Source: Pleurodeles waltl (taxonomy: Eukaryota; Chordata; Amphibia; Caudata; Salamandridae). Taken from it: a stretch of DNA of 64,000 nucleotides. A program made the translations under genes and the position numbers. Positions 19,223 through 29,589 of the stretch are shown piece after piece. Each line of letters opens with the position of its first letter. Positions within the stretch are counted from its first letter, which is position 1. The DNA lies in contig NC_090443.1 of the NCBI RefSeq assembly GCF_031143425.1, positions 1,054,354,554 to 1,054,418,553 of the forward strand, read 5' to 3'. The notes under the pieces are model-generated. The model saw nothing but the letters and a program-made list of their open reading frames with translations, had not been told where the DNA came from and made no database searches.

Positions 19223-20887
19223 TGTTCAGAAGGAACCAAGTTCCTCCAGATATTAAAGCCCTGTTCCATATCTAGTGCCCTACTACGGGCAGTCTTTACC
19301 TGTAACAAACCCCTCACAGTCACTGCAACTACATTGAGAAATGAACTTGATATGATTAGAAAAGTGGGTACCCTAAACAGTGGTTACTCTATGGAGAGAG
19401 TTGCCCTGTGCCAGACTGTTTGCAGACAGTAAAACTCTCATGAGAAGTAACACTGCAGAGTATTAAAAAGTATCCACTAAGACCAGTGTGTACACTGTAC
19501 AAAACATGTCGATAAAGAGACTATTCTGTTACAATAACCATGGTCTGAAGCTGCTGAAGTTCATATTATCTGCTGCCTTCATACTGTGGTGAAAACTTTA
19601 CTGATGGCCCATCTTCTGAAGCTAAACCAGCACACGTACAGCGGTTAGTACCTGGTGCACACAGTTTTCTACATCTAGTAGATATTATCATTCTGAGACG
19701 ATTCTTCCTAATAACTCAAGACGGCCTAAAATATTTTGTATAGAATCTTTCCCGTTTGAAACATTTTCTGCAGAATCAAAAAACTTGTGTGGAACATTGT
19801 TTTGTAATAGTATTTATATAGCGCTTTCTACCCCTGAGGAGGCGTTGAAGCGCTTTTCGGCGAGTACCAGCCTACTCCGGAACCCAGAGTAATTAGTGGT
19901 GGATTAGCATAGGGAAATATGAGTACAGTTTTAGTATTATGAGTTAATTTGAGCCGCGGATACGTGAGTTTGTTAGTTGGATTGACTGGAGTAATGGAGG
20001 GGTGGAGGAGGGAAGAATCCAGTAATGTTAAATGGGAGTTTATAGTAATAGGATTTAGCCTTGGGATGAGTAAAGGGGGGATGGAGGAGGGAAGAGTCTG
20101 TGGAAAGGGTTAGGGAGATCATAGTAGCAGGAGGGGTTTGGATGAGTTAAAGGTGAGATAAATGAGGGAGAATTTAGTAGGGTTGTTTGGGAGATCATGG
20201 TAATAAACTGAGGTTTGGGTGAGTTACATGTGGAAGAGGAGGGAAGAGCTTAGGCAGGGTTATTTAGGAGATGAAAGTAGTAGAATGGATTCAGGATGAG
20301 TCCGAGTGGGAATGTAGGATAGATTGATAGACATTTGACATAATGTGATGGGTAGACAAAGTAAAGCTTACAAGAATAAAAATATAATGTTTTATTTATA
20401 ATTTTTTATATATATACACACACATTTTTTATCATTTTTATTTAAATTATGTATTCTTCATTAATATATATTTATATATATTTAGATTTATTGATAATTT
20501 GAATTTTATTTATAGATTGTTTTATTTAATTTTCTCTAGTACAGTAGGACTAGAGTAATACATAAATAGATATGTAAGTAAATAGTAAAGGAATATATGT
20601 CCAAGGAATATAATAATGGGTATAATATGAGAAGAAAATTAGTATTGTATAAACACTCAAGATTTGTAATATTTGAAGTTAATTAATAAGTGTACTTTTC
20701 TAACATTTATTTATCTTTACTCAATTTTTGAATATCCAAATACCTATAATAATAACCATTTGATCAGTGTGATATAAAATGAGAGCAGAGATTCATAAGT
20801 ATCTAATATAACAACTTATCTAGGAGCTATGCAATGACGTATGAACATGTTAAGCATAAAATAACATATATATATATATATATATAT
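19223..20887. other. Unassigned AT-rich region with a minisatellite
   Basis: No gene is visible. From about 19,810 there is a dispersed-repeat-like phrase (tatatagcgctttctacccc followed by gaagcgctttt). From about 20,390 to 20,887 the DNA is very AT-rich and ends in a (TA)n run into which DIRS C inserted. Confidence 0.5.
19990..20310 (+). repeat. Degenerate minisatellite, unit about 75-85 bp
   Basis: About four units share ggaggagggaagagt, ggagatcatagtag and ggatgagt in the same order. They are strand-asymmetric (G/A-rich on +) and diverged. Confidence 0.6.
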
Positions 20888-21285
20888 GTTCGATGGCATG
20901 TGTAGCTGCAGATACACATGCTGTGCACATCCCGCCATCTGGTGTTGGGCTCTGAGTGTTACAAGTTGTTTTTCTTCGAAGAAGTCTTTTCGGGTCACGA
21001 GACCGAGGGACTCCTACCATTTAGACTCCATTGCGCATAGGCGTCGACTCCATCTTAGATTGTTTTTTTTCCGCCATCGGGTTCGGACGTGTTCCTTTTC
21101 GCTCCGTGTTTCGGGTCGGAAAGTTAGTTAGAATCTCGGAAAAATCGTCGGTATTGTTTGCGTTCGGTATCGGGTTAGTTACAACAGATTGACACCGAAT
21201 TAAGAAGAGCTCCGGTGGCCCTTCGGGGTTTTCTTCCATCTCCGTCGGGGCCTGGTCGGCCCGGCCACGTGTCTCTTCAAGGCTG

Positions 21286-23238
21286 ATGGAACGGACCCCA
21301 TTCCGCTTCTGTCCAAAATGCCATAACAAGTATCCATATACATATCAACATCTGGTCTGTAACTTGTGTTTGTCACCAGAACACAAGGAGGATACTTGTG
21401 AGGCCTGTCGAGCGTTTCGGTCCAGGAAGACACTCAGGGACCGAAGAGCAAGAAGACTGCAAATGGCGCCGACAGGACAAGAGCGTTTCGAGGAGGAGGA
21501 AGAAACATTCTCCACCCAGGAGTCGGACTCTGAGGAGATCGATCCCGAGGAAACGCCAAAAACCGTGAGTAAGACGTCGAAAACAAGAACTCACGAGAAA
21601 AGCGCTAAAGCCCAGGGGACGCCACCGCCAACAGGCCATGGCTTAACCCGAAAAGTAGGTGACCGTTCATCGGCACCGAAAAAGGGCGAGCTGGTGTCGA
21701 AGTCATCCGACTCCGGTCGAGATACCGGCACACAGCAATCTCGGGCCCGAGATAGTGGCTCAGAGAAGATTCGGCACCGAGACAGCGGCACCGAAACGGG
21801 TCGGCACCGAGAGACCACGACGCCAAAAGTAAAGGTTTCGTCGGAACCGAAAAAAGTAGCCGAAAAGGTTTCGATACCGAAACATCCGGCCTCGGAACCG
21901 AAAACAAGTTCCTACACTGAGGAACAAGGACTGTCCACACAAATGAAGACACATAGATTTGGACAGGAATTGGAGGCAATAGAGCCGGACTACACACAAA
22001 GAAGGCTCCATATCCAAAAAGAAACAGGGAAGATCAGTACTCTCCCTCCAATTAGAATGAAACGCAAACTTGCCTTCCAAGAAAAAGACAAGCAGCCACA
22101 AGCAAAGGTGACTAAACAAGTAACCCCGCCACCATCTCCACAACGCTCTCCGCAACCATCACCAGTAGCCACTCCACCAATGATGCAATCACCAACGCAT
22201 ACAACAATGAGTCAAGATGACACTGACGCATGGGACCTTTATGACGCACCAGTGTCAGATAATAGTCCAGAATGTTATCCAGCTAGACCGTCGCCACCAG
22301 AGGATAGTACAGCATACGCACAGGTGGTGTCGAGAGCAGCGGCATTTCATAATGTCAGCCTTCATTCAGAGCCCATTGAAGACGACTTCCTTTTTAACAC
22401 ACTGTCGTCCACACACAGCCAATATCAGAGTCTCCCCATGCTCCCCGGAATGTTAAAACACTCCAAACAAGTGTTTGAGGAGCCTGTAAAAGGAAGGGCC
22501 ATTACTCCAAGAGTAGAGAAAAAATATAAACCGGCACCAACAGACCCCGTTTACATCACACAACAACTAACACCGGACTCAGTTGTAGGGGCAGCGCGCA
22601 AGAGAGCGAACTCACATACTTCAGGAGATGCACCACCTCCAGATAAAGAAAGTCGAAAATTCGACGCAGCAGGCAAAAGGGTAGCAGCGCAGGCAGCAAA
22701 CCAGTGGCGTATTGCAAATTCACAGGCTTTGCTGGCCAGATACGATAGGGCCCATTCAGACGAAATGCAACACTTTATAGAACATTTGCCCAAGGAGTTC
22801 CAAAAGCGAGCACAACAAGTGGTGGAAGAAGGACAAAGTATCTCTAATAATCAGATACGGTCTTCAATGGATGCAGCAGATACGGCTGCAAGGACAGTAA
22901 ATACTGCAATAACAATAAGAAGGCACGCATGGCTCCGCACGTCAGGTTTCAAGCCAGGAATTCAACAAGCCGTGCTAAATATGCCATTTAATGAACAGCA
23001 GTTGTTTGGGCCGGAAGTCGACACTGCTATTGAGAAACTCAAGAAGGACACTGATACGGCAAAAGCCATGGGCGCACTCTACTCCCCGCAGAGCAGAGGC
23101 ACCTTTCGCAAAACACCTTTTAGGGGAGGGTTTCGAGGACAACCTGCAGAAACCACAACATCACAAACAAGGCCCACTTACCAAAGCCAATATCAGCGGG
23201 GAAGTTTTCGGGGGCAATATAGAGGGGGACAATTCTAA
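21286..23238 (+). CDS. gag: DIRS C Gag-like protein (slightly shortened)
   Basis: 650 residues. The N-terminal cysteine cluster is complete (C9, C12, C25, C28, H33, C38, C41). Then come the charged D-S-G/R-H-R repeat region (about 130-190), the conserved DAWDLYDAPVSDNSPE block, the RIANSQALLARYDRAH block and FRG boxes near the end. A change to TAA at 23,236 ends it 17 codons before the natural stop at 23,287-23,289 seen in D. The loss only touches the RG-rich tail. It shares its frame with the recombinase of the ancestral element. Confidence 0.86.
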   Translation: MERTPFRFCPKCHNKYPYTYQHLVCNLCLSPEHKEDTCEACRAFRSRKTLRDRRARRLQMAPTGQERFEEEEETFSTQESDSEEIDPEETPKTVSKTSKTRTHEKSAKAQGTPPPTGHGLTRKVGDRSSAPKKGELVSKSSDSGRDTGTQQSRARDSGSEKIRHRDSGTETGRHRETTTPKVKVSSEPKKVAEKVSIPKHPASEPKTSSYTEEQGLSTQMKTHRFGQELEAIEPDYTQRRLHIQKETGKISTLPPIRMKRKLAFQEKDKQPQAKVTKQVTPPPSPQRSPQPSPVATPPMMQSPTHTTMSQDDTDAWDLYDAPVSDNSPECYPARPSPPEDSTAYAQVVSRAAAFHNVSLHSEPIEDDFLFNTLSSTHSQYQSLPMLPGMLKHSKQVFEEPVKGRAITPRVEKKYKPAPTDPVYITQQLTPDSVVGAARKRANSHTSGDAPPPDKESRKFDAAGKRVAAQAANQWRIANSQALLARYDRAHSDEMQHFIEHLPKEFQKRAQQVVEEGQSISNNQIRSSMDAADTAARTVNTAITIRRHAWLRTSGFKPGIQQAVLNMPFNEQQLFGPEVDTAIEKLKKDTDTAKAMGALYSPQSRGTFRKTPFRGGFRGQPAETTTSQTRPTYQSQYQRGSFRGQYRGGQF

Positions 23239-23289
23239 AGAGGTAGAGGAAAATTCCAAAGCCCCAAAAGTCCTCAAAATAAGCAGTGA

Positions 23290-25181
23290 CTCACAAGTCA
23301 CCCATCCCCATCACATAACACCTGTGGGGGGAAGATTAAGCCAATTTTACAAACATTGGGAGGAGATAACAACAGATACTTGGGTACTAGCAATTATCCA
23401 GTATGGTTATTGCATAGAATTCCCTCCAACAGTCCCACCGAAAACACACAGTATGTCGAAACAACATATAAATCTTCTAGGATTAGAAGTTCAAGCATTG
23501 CTCCAAAAAGAGGCAATAGAATTAGTACCAAAACAAGAACTAAACACAGGAGTTTACTCACTGTACTTTCTAATACCCAAAAAAGACAAAACTCTAAGAC
23601 CTATACTAGATCTCAGAATATTAAATACATACATCAAATCAGACCACTTTCACATGGTTACATTACAAGAAGTAATCCCACTGCTCAAACATAAGACTAC
23701 ATGACAACACTGGATCTAAAGGATGCATATTTCCATATACCAATACATCCTTCACACAGAAAGTACCTAAGGTTTGTATTCCAAGGGATACATTACCAAT
23801 TCAAAGTGTTGCCATTCGGAATAACAACTGCACCAAGAGTTTTTTTACAAAATGTCTAGCAGTAGTAGCTGCACATATCAGAAGGCAGCAAATACATGTG
23901 TTCCCGTACCTAGACGATTGGTTAATCAAAACCAACACGCAAAAACAGTGTTCACGACACACAAATTACGTCATAGAAACCCTACACAAACTAGGTTTCT
24001 CAATCAATTACTCAAAGTCACACCTTCTGCTGTGTCAAACACAGCGATACCTAGGAGCAACAATCAACACAGTAAAGGGGATTGCCACTCCAAGTCCACA
24101 AAGAGTCCAAACATTCCAAAATGTAATACAAGCCACGTATCCAAACCAGAGGATACAGGTCAAATTAGTAATGAAACTCCTAGGCATGATGTCCTCATGC
24201 ATAGCCATTGTCCCAAACGCAAGGTTGCACATGCGGCCCTTACAACAGTGCCTAGCATCACAGTGGTCACAAGCACAGGGTCAACTTCTAGATCTGGTGT
24301 TGATAGACCGCCAAACATACATCTCGCTTCAATGGTGGAACAGTATAAATTTAAACCAAGGGTGGCCTTTTCAAGACCCAGTGCCACAATGCGTAATAAC
24401 AACAGATGCATCCATGACAGGGTGGGGAGCACACCTCAATCAGCACAGCATCCAAGGACAATGGAACATTCAGCAAAATCAGTTTCATATAAACCACTTA
24501 GAACTGTTAGCGGTGTTTCTAGCTCTGAAAGCATTTCAACCCATATTAACCCACAAATACACTCTTGTCAAAACAGACAACATGACAACAATGTATTACC
24601 TAAACAAACAAGGAGGAACACACTCGACACAGTTGCGTCTCCTAACACAAAAAATATGGCATTTGGCGATTCACAACCACATTCGCCTAATAGCACAATT
24701 TATTCTAGGGATTCAGAATCAGTTAGCAGACAATCTCTCTCGGGATCACCAACTGATCCACGAATGGGAAATTCACCCCCAAATACTGAACACTTACTTC
24801 AAAATGTGGGGAACGCCACAAATAGATCTATTTGCAACAAAAGAAAACTCAAAATGCCAAAACTTCGCATCCAGGTACCCACAACATCAGTCTCAGGGCA
24901 ATGCACTATGGATGAACTGGTCAGGGATATTTGCATACGCTTTTCCCCCTCTCCCACTTCTTCCATATCTAGTAAACAAGTTGAGTCAAAACAAACTCAA
25001 ACTCATACTAATAGCACCAACATGGGCAAGGCAACCTTGGTACACAACACTACTAGACCTTTCAGTAGTACCTCATATCAAACTGCCAAACAGACCAGAT
25101 CTGTTAACACAACACAAACAACAGATCAGGCATCCAAATCCAGCATCGCTGAATCTAGCAATTTGGCTCCTGAAATCCTAG
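23290..25181 (+). pseudogene. pol: DIRS C RT-RNase H-methyltransferase-like gene (two frameshifts)
   Basis: The first frame runs through VYSLYFLIPKKDKTLRPILD to 23,690, where one base is missing relative to D (aaacataag for aaacagcaag). The next piece starts MTTLDLKDAYFHIP and reaches TTAPRVF at about 23,841, where two extra T bases occur. The third piece carries FPYLDDWLI (about 23,900), RNase H with TDASMTGWG, TDNMTT and ADNLSRDH, and the methyltransferase-like domain IDLFATKEN, YAFPPLPLLPYLV and LIAPTWARQPW, ending at 25,181. Each motif is intact, so the breaks are recent in sequence terms. Confidence 0.87.
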
Positions 25182-25213
25182 AATTTGGGCACTTAGACCT
25201 CACACAGGAATGT

Positions 25214-26233
25214 ATGGAGGTCATAAAACAGGCTAGAAAACCTACCACTAGACACTGTTATGCAAATAAGTGGAAAAGATTTGTTTATTACTGCCATAAT
25301 AATCAAATTCAACCTTTACACGCATCTGCAAAAGAGATAGTAGGATACTTACTACATTTGCAAAAATCTAAACTAGCTTTCTCTTCCATTAAAATACATC
25401 TTACGGCAATTTCAGCTTACCTGCAAATTACGCACTCAACTTCATTATTTAAGATACCAGTCATAAAAGCATTTATGGAAGGCCTAAAGAGAATTATACC
25501 ACCAAGAACACCACCAGTTCCTTCATGGAACCTCAACATTGTCTTAACACGACTCATGGGTCCACCGTTTGAGCCCATGCACTCTTGTGAAATGCAATAC
25601 TTAACGTGGAAAGTTGCATTTTTAATTGCCATCACATCTCTAAGAAGAGTGAGTGAGATTCAAGCATTTACCATTCAAGAACCATTTATTCAAATACACA
25701 AAAATAAAGTTGTTCTACGGACCAATCCTAAATTTTTACCAAAAGTAATCTCACCGTTCCACTTGAATCAAACGGTAGAATTACCAGTGTTCTTCCCACA
25801 GCCAGATTCTGTAGCTGAAAGAGCACTACATACATTAGACATCAAAAGAGCACTAATGTACTACATTGACAGAACAAAACTAATTTGAAAGACAAAACAA
25901 CTATTTGTCGCCTTTCAAAAACCTCATACAGGAAATCCTATTTCAAAACAAGGCATTGCTAGATGGATAGTTAAGTGCATTCAAACCTGCTATCTTAAAG
26001 CTAAAAGAGAACTGCCTATTACACCAAAGGCACACTCAACCAGAAAGAAAGGTGCTACCATGGCCTTTCTGGGAAATATTCCAATGAACGAAATATGTAA
26101 GGCAGCAACATGGTCTACGCCTCATACATTTACCAAGCACTACTGTGTAGATGTGTTAACTGCACAACAGGCAACAGTAGGTCAAGCTGTACTACGAACA
26201 TTATTTCAAACTACTTCCACTCCTTCAGGCTGA
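25214..26233 (+). pseudogene. DIRS C tyrosine recombinase (premature stop)
   Basis: The N-terminal domain (MEVIKQARKPTTRHCYANKW) and the first catalytic Arg block (LRRVSEIQAF) are intact. A TGA at 25,886 replaces the AGA found in D (LIRKTK), so the product stops before HSTRKKGAT and the KHYCVDVL tyrosine. The remaining sequence to 26,233 is otherwise open. It cannot make an active recombinase. Confidence 0.87.
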
Positions 26234-26272
26234 ACCACCGCTTTTTGGGGAGATAACTGCTTATTAGTCTAT

Positions 26273-26372
26273 GCACAGCATGTGTATCTGCAGCTACACA
26301 TGCCATCGAACGGAAAATGTCACTTACCCAGTGTACATATGTTCGTGGCATTAGTCGCTGCAGATTCACATG
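26273..26372 (+). repeat. Internal complementary region of DIRS C
   Basis: The left-end half ends ccatcgaac at 26,311 and the right-end half starts ggaaaatgtcac at 26,312. The 433 bases from 26,312 to 26,744 recur in reverse complement at the end of D. Confidence 0.9.
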
Positions 26373-26748
26373 CGCCCACCCGCCTCCCCGGGAGCCTGTA
26401 GCCGTTTAGAAGTAGATCTTAAACATTTGTACATTTGTAAATATATTACTTAAAACTTCATTATGTACATACGCATTCACTCCATTGCATGGGCACTATT
26501 ACTAGCATACACAACTCCTACCTCACCCTCTGCGGGGAAAACAATCTAAGATGGAGTCGACGCCCATGCGCAGTGGAGTCGAAATGGGAGGAGTCCCTCG
26601 GTCTCGTGACTCGAAAAGACTTCTTCGAAGAAAAACAACTTGTAACACTCCGAGCCCAACACCAGATGGCGGGATGTGCACAGCATGTGAATCTGCAGCG
26701 ACTAATGCCACGAACAGATGTACACTGGGTAAGTGACATTTTCCATAT

Positions 26749-27253
26749 GTTCTGTGGCATGTGTAGCTGCAGATACACATGCTGTGCATTATACTTCTGC
26801 CATCTAGTGTTAGGCTCAGAGTGTTACAAGTTGTTTTTCTTCAAAGAAGCGTTTTCGAGTCACGGGAGGATCGAGTGGTGACTCCTCTTCGGTTCCATTG
26901 CGCATGGGCATCGACTCCATGTTAGATTGTTTTCTTTTCGCTGTCTGTTTCAGACGTGTGTATCAATTGTAGATTTGCATTAGCATGGACATCTCTTTTC
27001 TTTATCACCTGTATACTCTTTCACTTCTACCTTACCGTCTGCGGGAAAACAATCTAACATGGAGTCGATGCCCATGCGCAATGGAACCGAAGAGGAGGAG
27101 TCACTCCATCCCGTGACTCAAACGCTTCTTCGAAGAAAAACAACTTGTAACACTCCGAGCCCAACACTAGATGGCTGAAGTATAATGCACAGCACGTGAA
27201 TCTGCAGCAGAACATGCCACGAGCAGATGTACACTGGGCAAGTGACATTTTCC
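26749..27253 (+). mobile_element. 505-bp mini-DIRS without coding sequence
   Basis: It starts GTTCTGTGGCATGTGTAGC and ends GGGCAAGTGACATTTTCC, so it has both DIRS termini. The left (26,749-26,944) and right (about 27,045-27,253) repeats are complementary and would fold back. Only about 100 bases of unique sequence lie between them, with no gag, RT, recombinase or ICR. It sits in the same TA microsatellite as C and D, with only atat between it and C. It is more diverged than C and D are from one another. Confidence 0.85.
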
Positions 27254-27267
27254 ATATATATATATTA

Positions 27268-27302
<35 letters not shown>
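27254..27302. repeat. TA/TG microsatellite between mini-DIRS and D
   Basis: (TA)n-(TG)n-(TA)n. The same microsatellite type borders C on its left, which suggests C, the mini-DIRS and D all entered one TA/TG tract at AT-GTT. Confidence 0.85.
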
Positions 27303-27582
27303 GTTCGATGGCATGTGTAGCTGCAGATACACATGCTGTGCACAGTCCGCCGTCTGGTGTTGGGCTCGGAGTGTTACAAGTTGTTTTTCTTTGAAGAAGT
27401 CTTTTCGAGTCACGAGACCGAGGGACTCCTCTCGGAAAAAAACGTCAGTATTGTTTGCGTTCGGTATCGGGTTAGTTAGAACAAATCGACACCGAATTTT
27501 GAAGAGCGCCGGTGGCCCTTCGGGGTTTTTTCGATCCCCTGTCGCGGCCTGGTCGGCCCGGCCACGTGCGACTTCAAGGCTG

Positions 27583-29589
27583 ATGGAACGGACCCCATTC
27601 CGCTTCTGCCCAAAATGCCATCACAAGTATCCGTATACGGATCACCATCTGGTCTTTAACTTGTGCTTGTCCCCCGAGCACAAGGAGGATACTTGTGAAG
27701 CCTGTCGAGCGTTTCGGTCGAGGAAGACGCTGAGAGACCGAAGAGCCAGGAGACTACAAATGGCGTCCATGCCGACAGGTCAAGATCGTTTCGAGGAGGA
27801 AGAAGAAGCTTTCTCCGTCCAAGAGTCGGATTCGGAAGAACTCGACGCCGAAGAAACAACCAAAACCGTGAGTAAGACGTCGAAAATCAAGACTCACGAG
27901 AAGTCTACAAAAGCCCAGGGGACGTCACCGCCAACAGGCCATGGCTTAACCCGAAAAATAGGTGACCCATCCAAGGCACCGAAAAAGGGCATGCTGGTGT
28001 CTAAGTCATCCGACTCCGGTCGAGATACCGCCACACAGCAACCTCGGAGCCGAGATAGTGGCTCCGAGAAACTTCGGCACAGAGACAGCAGCACCGAAGA
28101 ATATCGGCACCGAGACACCACGCCGAAAACAAAGAAGGTTTCTTCGGAGCCTAAAAAGACTTCCGAAAAGGTTTTGGTTCCGAAACAGCCAGCCTCGGAG
28201 CCGAAAACTAGTTCCTATACAGAGGAACAAGGATTAACCTCCCAATTACATAGATTTGGAGAGGAGCTTCAAGCTGTAGAGCCGGACTACACACAAAGAA
28301 GGCTTCATATTCATGAGGAGACAGGGAAGATAACAACTCTTCCCCCTATCAAAATAAAAAGGAAACTTGCCTTTCAACAAAAGGACAAGCAACCACAGGC
28401 AAAGGTGGCAAGGAAAACAACCCCACCACCGTCTCCACCACCATCAATACATGCATCACCAGCAACAACTCCACCACTGATGCACTCACCAGCTCATACC
28501 ACAATGAGTCAGGATGATCCCGATGCATGGAACCTCTACGATGCTCCAGTGTCTGACAATAGCCCAGACTCTTATCCTACAAAACCGTCACCACCTGAGG
28601 ACAGTACATCCTATACACAGGTGGTCGCAAGGGCAGCCAAGTTTCACAATGTCTCCTTACATTCGGAACCAATTGAGGATGACTTTCTCTTTAACACCCT
28701 ATCCTCTACCCATAGCCAGTATCAATGCCTTCCCATGCTCCCAGGAATGCTAAGACATTCAAAACATATTTTTCAGGATCCAGTTAAAGGCAGAGCCATA
28801 ACTCCAAGGGTGGAGAAAAAATATAAGCCACCGCCCACGGATCCAATATATATTACAACACAACTAACACCAGACTCAGTAGTTGTGGGGGCAGCTCGTA
28901 AGAGAGCCAACTCTCATACCTCAGGCGACGCACCACCTCCAGACAAGGAGAGCCGCAAATTTGATGCTGCGGGAAAAAGGGTTGCAGCACAAGCAGCAAA
29001 TCAGTGGCGTATTGCCAATTCACAAGCACTTTTGGCAAGATACGACAGGGCTCATTGGGATGAAATGCAACATTTCATTGAATACTTACCCAAGGAGTTC
29101 CAAAAAAGAGCGCAACAGGTGGTGGAAGAGGGACAAAGTATCTCAAATAATCAGATACGGTCTTCCATGGATGCAGCAGATACAGCTGCAAGGACAATAA
29201 ACACTGCAGTCACAATACGAAGGCACCCATGGCTGCGCACTTCTGGGTTCAAACCGGAAATCCAGCAAGCTGTGCTCAATATGCCGTTTAATGAACAGCA
29301 ATTGTTTGGGCCGGAGGTAGACACTGCCATCGAAAAACTCAAAAAGGACACCGATACAGCCAAAGCCATGGGCGCACTCTACTCCCCGCAGAGCAGAGGC
29401 ACATTTCGGAAAACACCTTTTAGGGGAGGGTTTCGAGGTCAACCCACAGAAACCACAACCTCACAAACAAGGCCTACCTACCAGGGTCAATATCAGAGGG
29501 GAGGTTTTCGGGGGCAATTTAGAGGGGGCCAATTCCCAAAAAATAGAGGAAAATTCCAAGGCCCCAAAACCCCTCAAAATAAGCAGTGA
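27583..29589 (+). CDS. gag: DIRS D Gag-like protein
   Basis: 668 residues from the conserved start MERTPFRFCPKC. An in-frame ATG at 27,196 lies outside the element and is not the start. The cysteine cluster has one change: position 25 is Phe (VFNLC) where A, C and E have Cys, which removes the first ligand of the CCHC knuckle. The charged repeat region, the DAWNLYDAPVSDNSPD block and the C-terminal FRG/QRG boxes are intact and the natural TGA is used. It is full length but probably impaired in zinc binding. Confidence 0.86.
   Translation: MERTPFRFCPKCHHKYPYTDHHLVFNLCLSPEHKEDTCEACRAFRSRKTLRDRRARRLQMASMPTGQDRFEEEEEAFSVQESDSEELDAEETTKTVSKTSKIKTHEKSTKAQGTSPPTGHGLTRKIGDPSKAPKKGMLVSKSSDSGRDTATQQPRSRDSGSEKLRHRDSSTEEYRHRDTTPKTKKVSSEPKKTSEKVLVPKQPASEPKTSSYTEEQGLTSQLHRFGEELQAVEPDYTQRRLHIHEETGKITTLPPIKIKRKLAFQQKDKQPQAKVARKTTPPPSPPPSIHASPATTPPLMHSPAHTTMSQDDPDAWNLYDAPVSDNSPDSYPTKPSPPEDSTSYTQVVARAAKFHNVSLHSEPIEDDFLFNTLSSTHSQYQCLPMLPGMLRHSKHIFQDPVKGRAITPRVEKKYKPPPTDPIYITTQLTPDSVVVGAARKRANSHTSGDAPPPDKESRKFDAAGKRVAAQAANQWRIANSQALLARYDRAHWDEMQHFIEYLPKEFQKRAQQVVEEGQSISNNQIRSSMDAADTAARTINTAVTIRRHPWLRTSGFKPEIQQAVLNMPFNEQQLFGPEVDTAIEKLKKDTDTAKAMGALYSPQSRGTFRKTPFRGGFRGQPTETTTSQTRPTYQGQYQRGGFRGQFRGGQFPKNRGKFQGPKTPQNKQ

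Larger units (their letters stand above)
20888..26744 (+). mobile_element. DIRS-like retrotransposon C
   Basis: The element starts with GTTCGATGGCATGTG directly after a (TA)n run and ends GTGACATTTTCC before atat. It is 5,857 bp with left and right repeats (about 20,888-21,068 and 26,538-26,744), gag, RT/RNase H/methyltransferase, recombinase and an ICR at 26,273-26,372. There is no target duplication beyond the microsatellite itself. It is dead: RT has two frameshifts and the recombinase a stop. Confidence 0.93.

Noticed and set aside
19172..19432. 86-codon open frame across the LTR scar
   Set aside because: It runs over the 28-bp scar and its duplication, so it cannot be an old gene. No family resemblance.
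26523..26789. Antisense frames in the DIRS ends, repeated on the other strand at 32,618-32,839
   Set aside because: They lie in the terminal repeats. Their appearance on opposite strands simply reflects the inverted 433-bp segment.
27196..27582. N-terminal extension of the D Gag frame
   Set aside because: The ATG at 27,196 lies in the mini-DIRS, outside D, and the extension translates terminal repeats and TA microsatellite. The conserved start is at 27,583.
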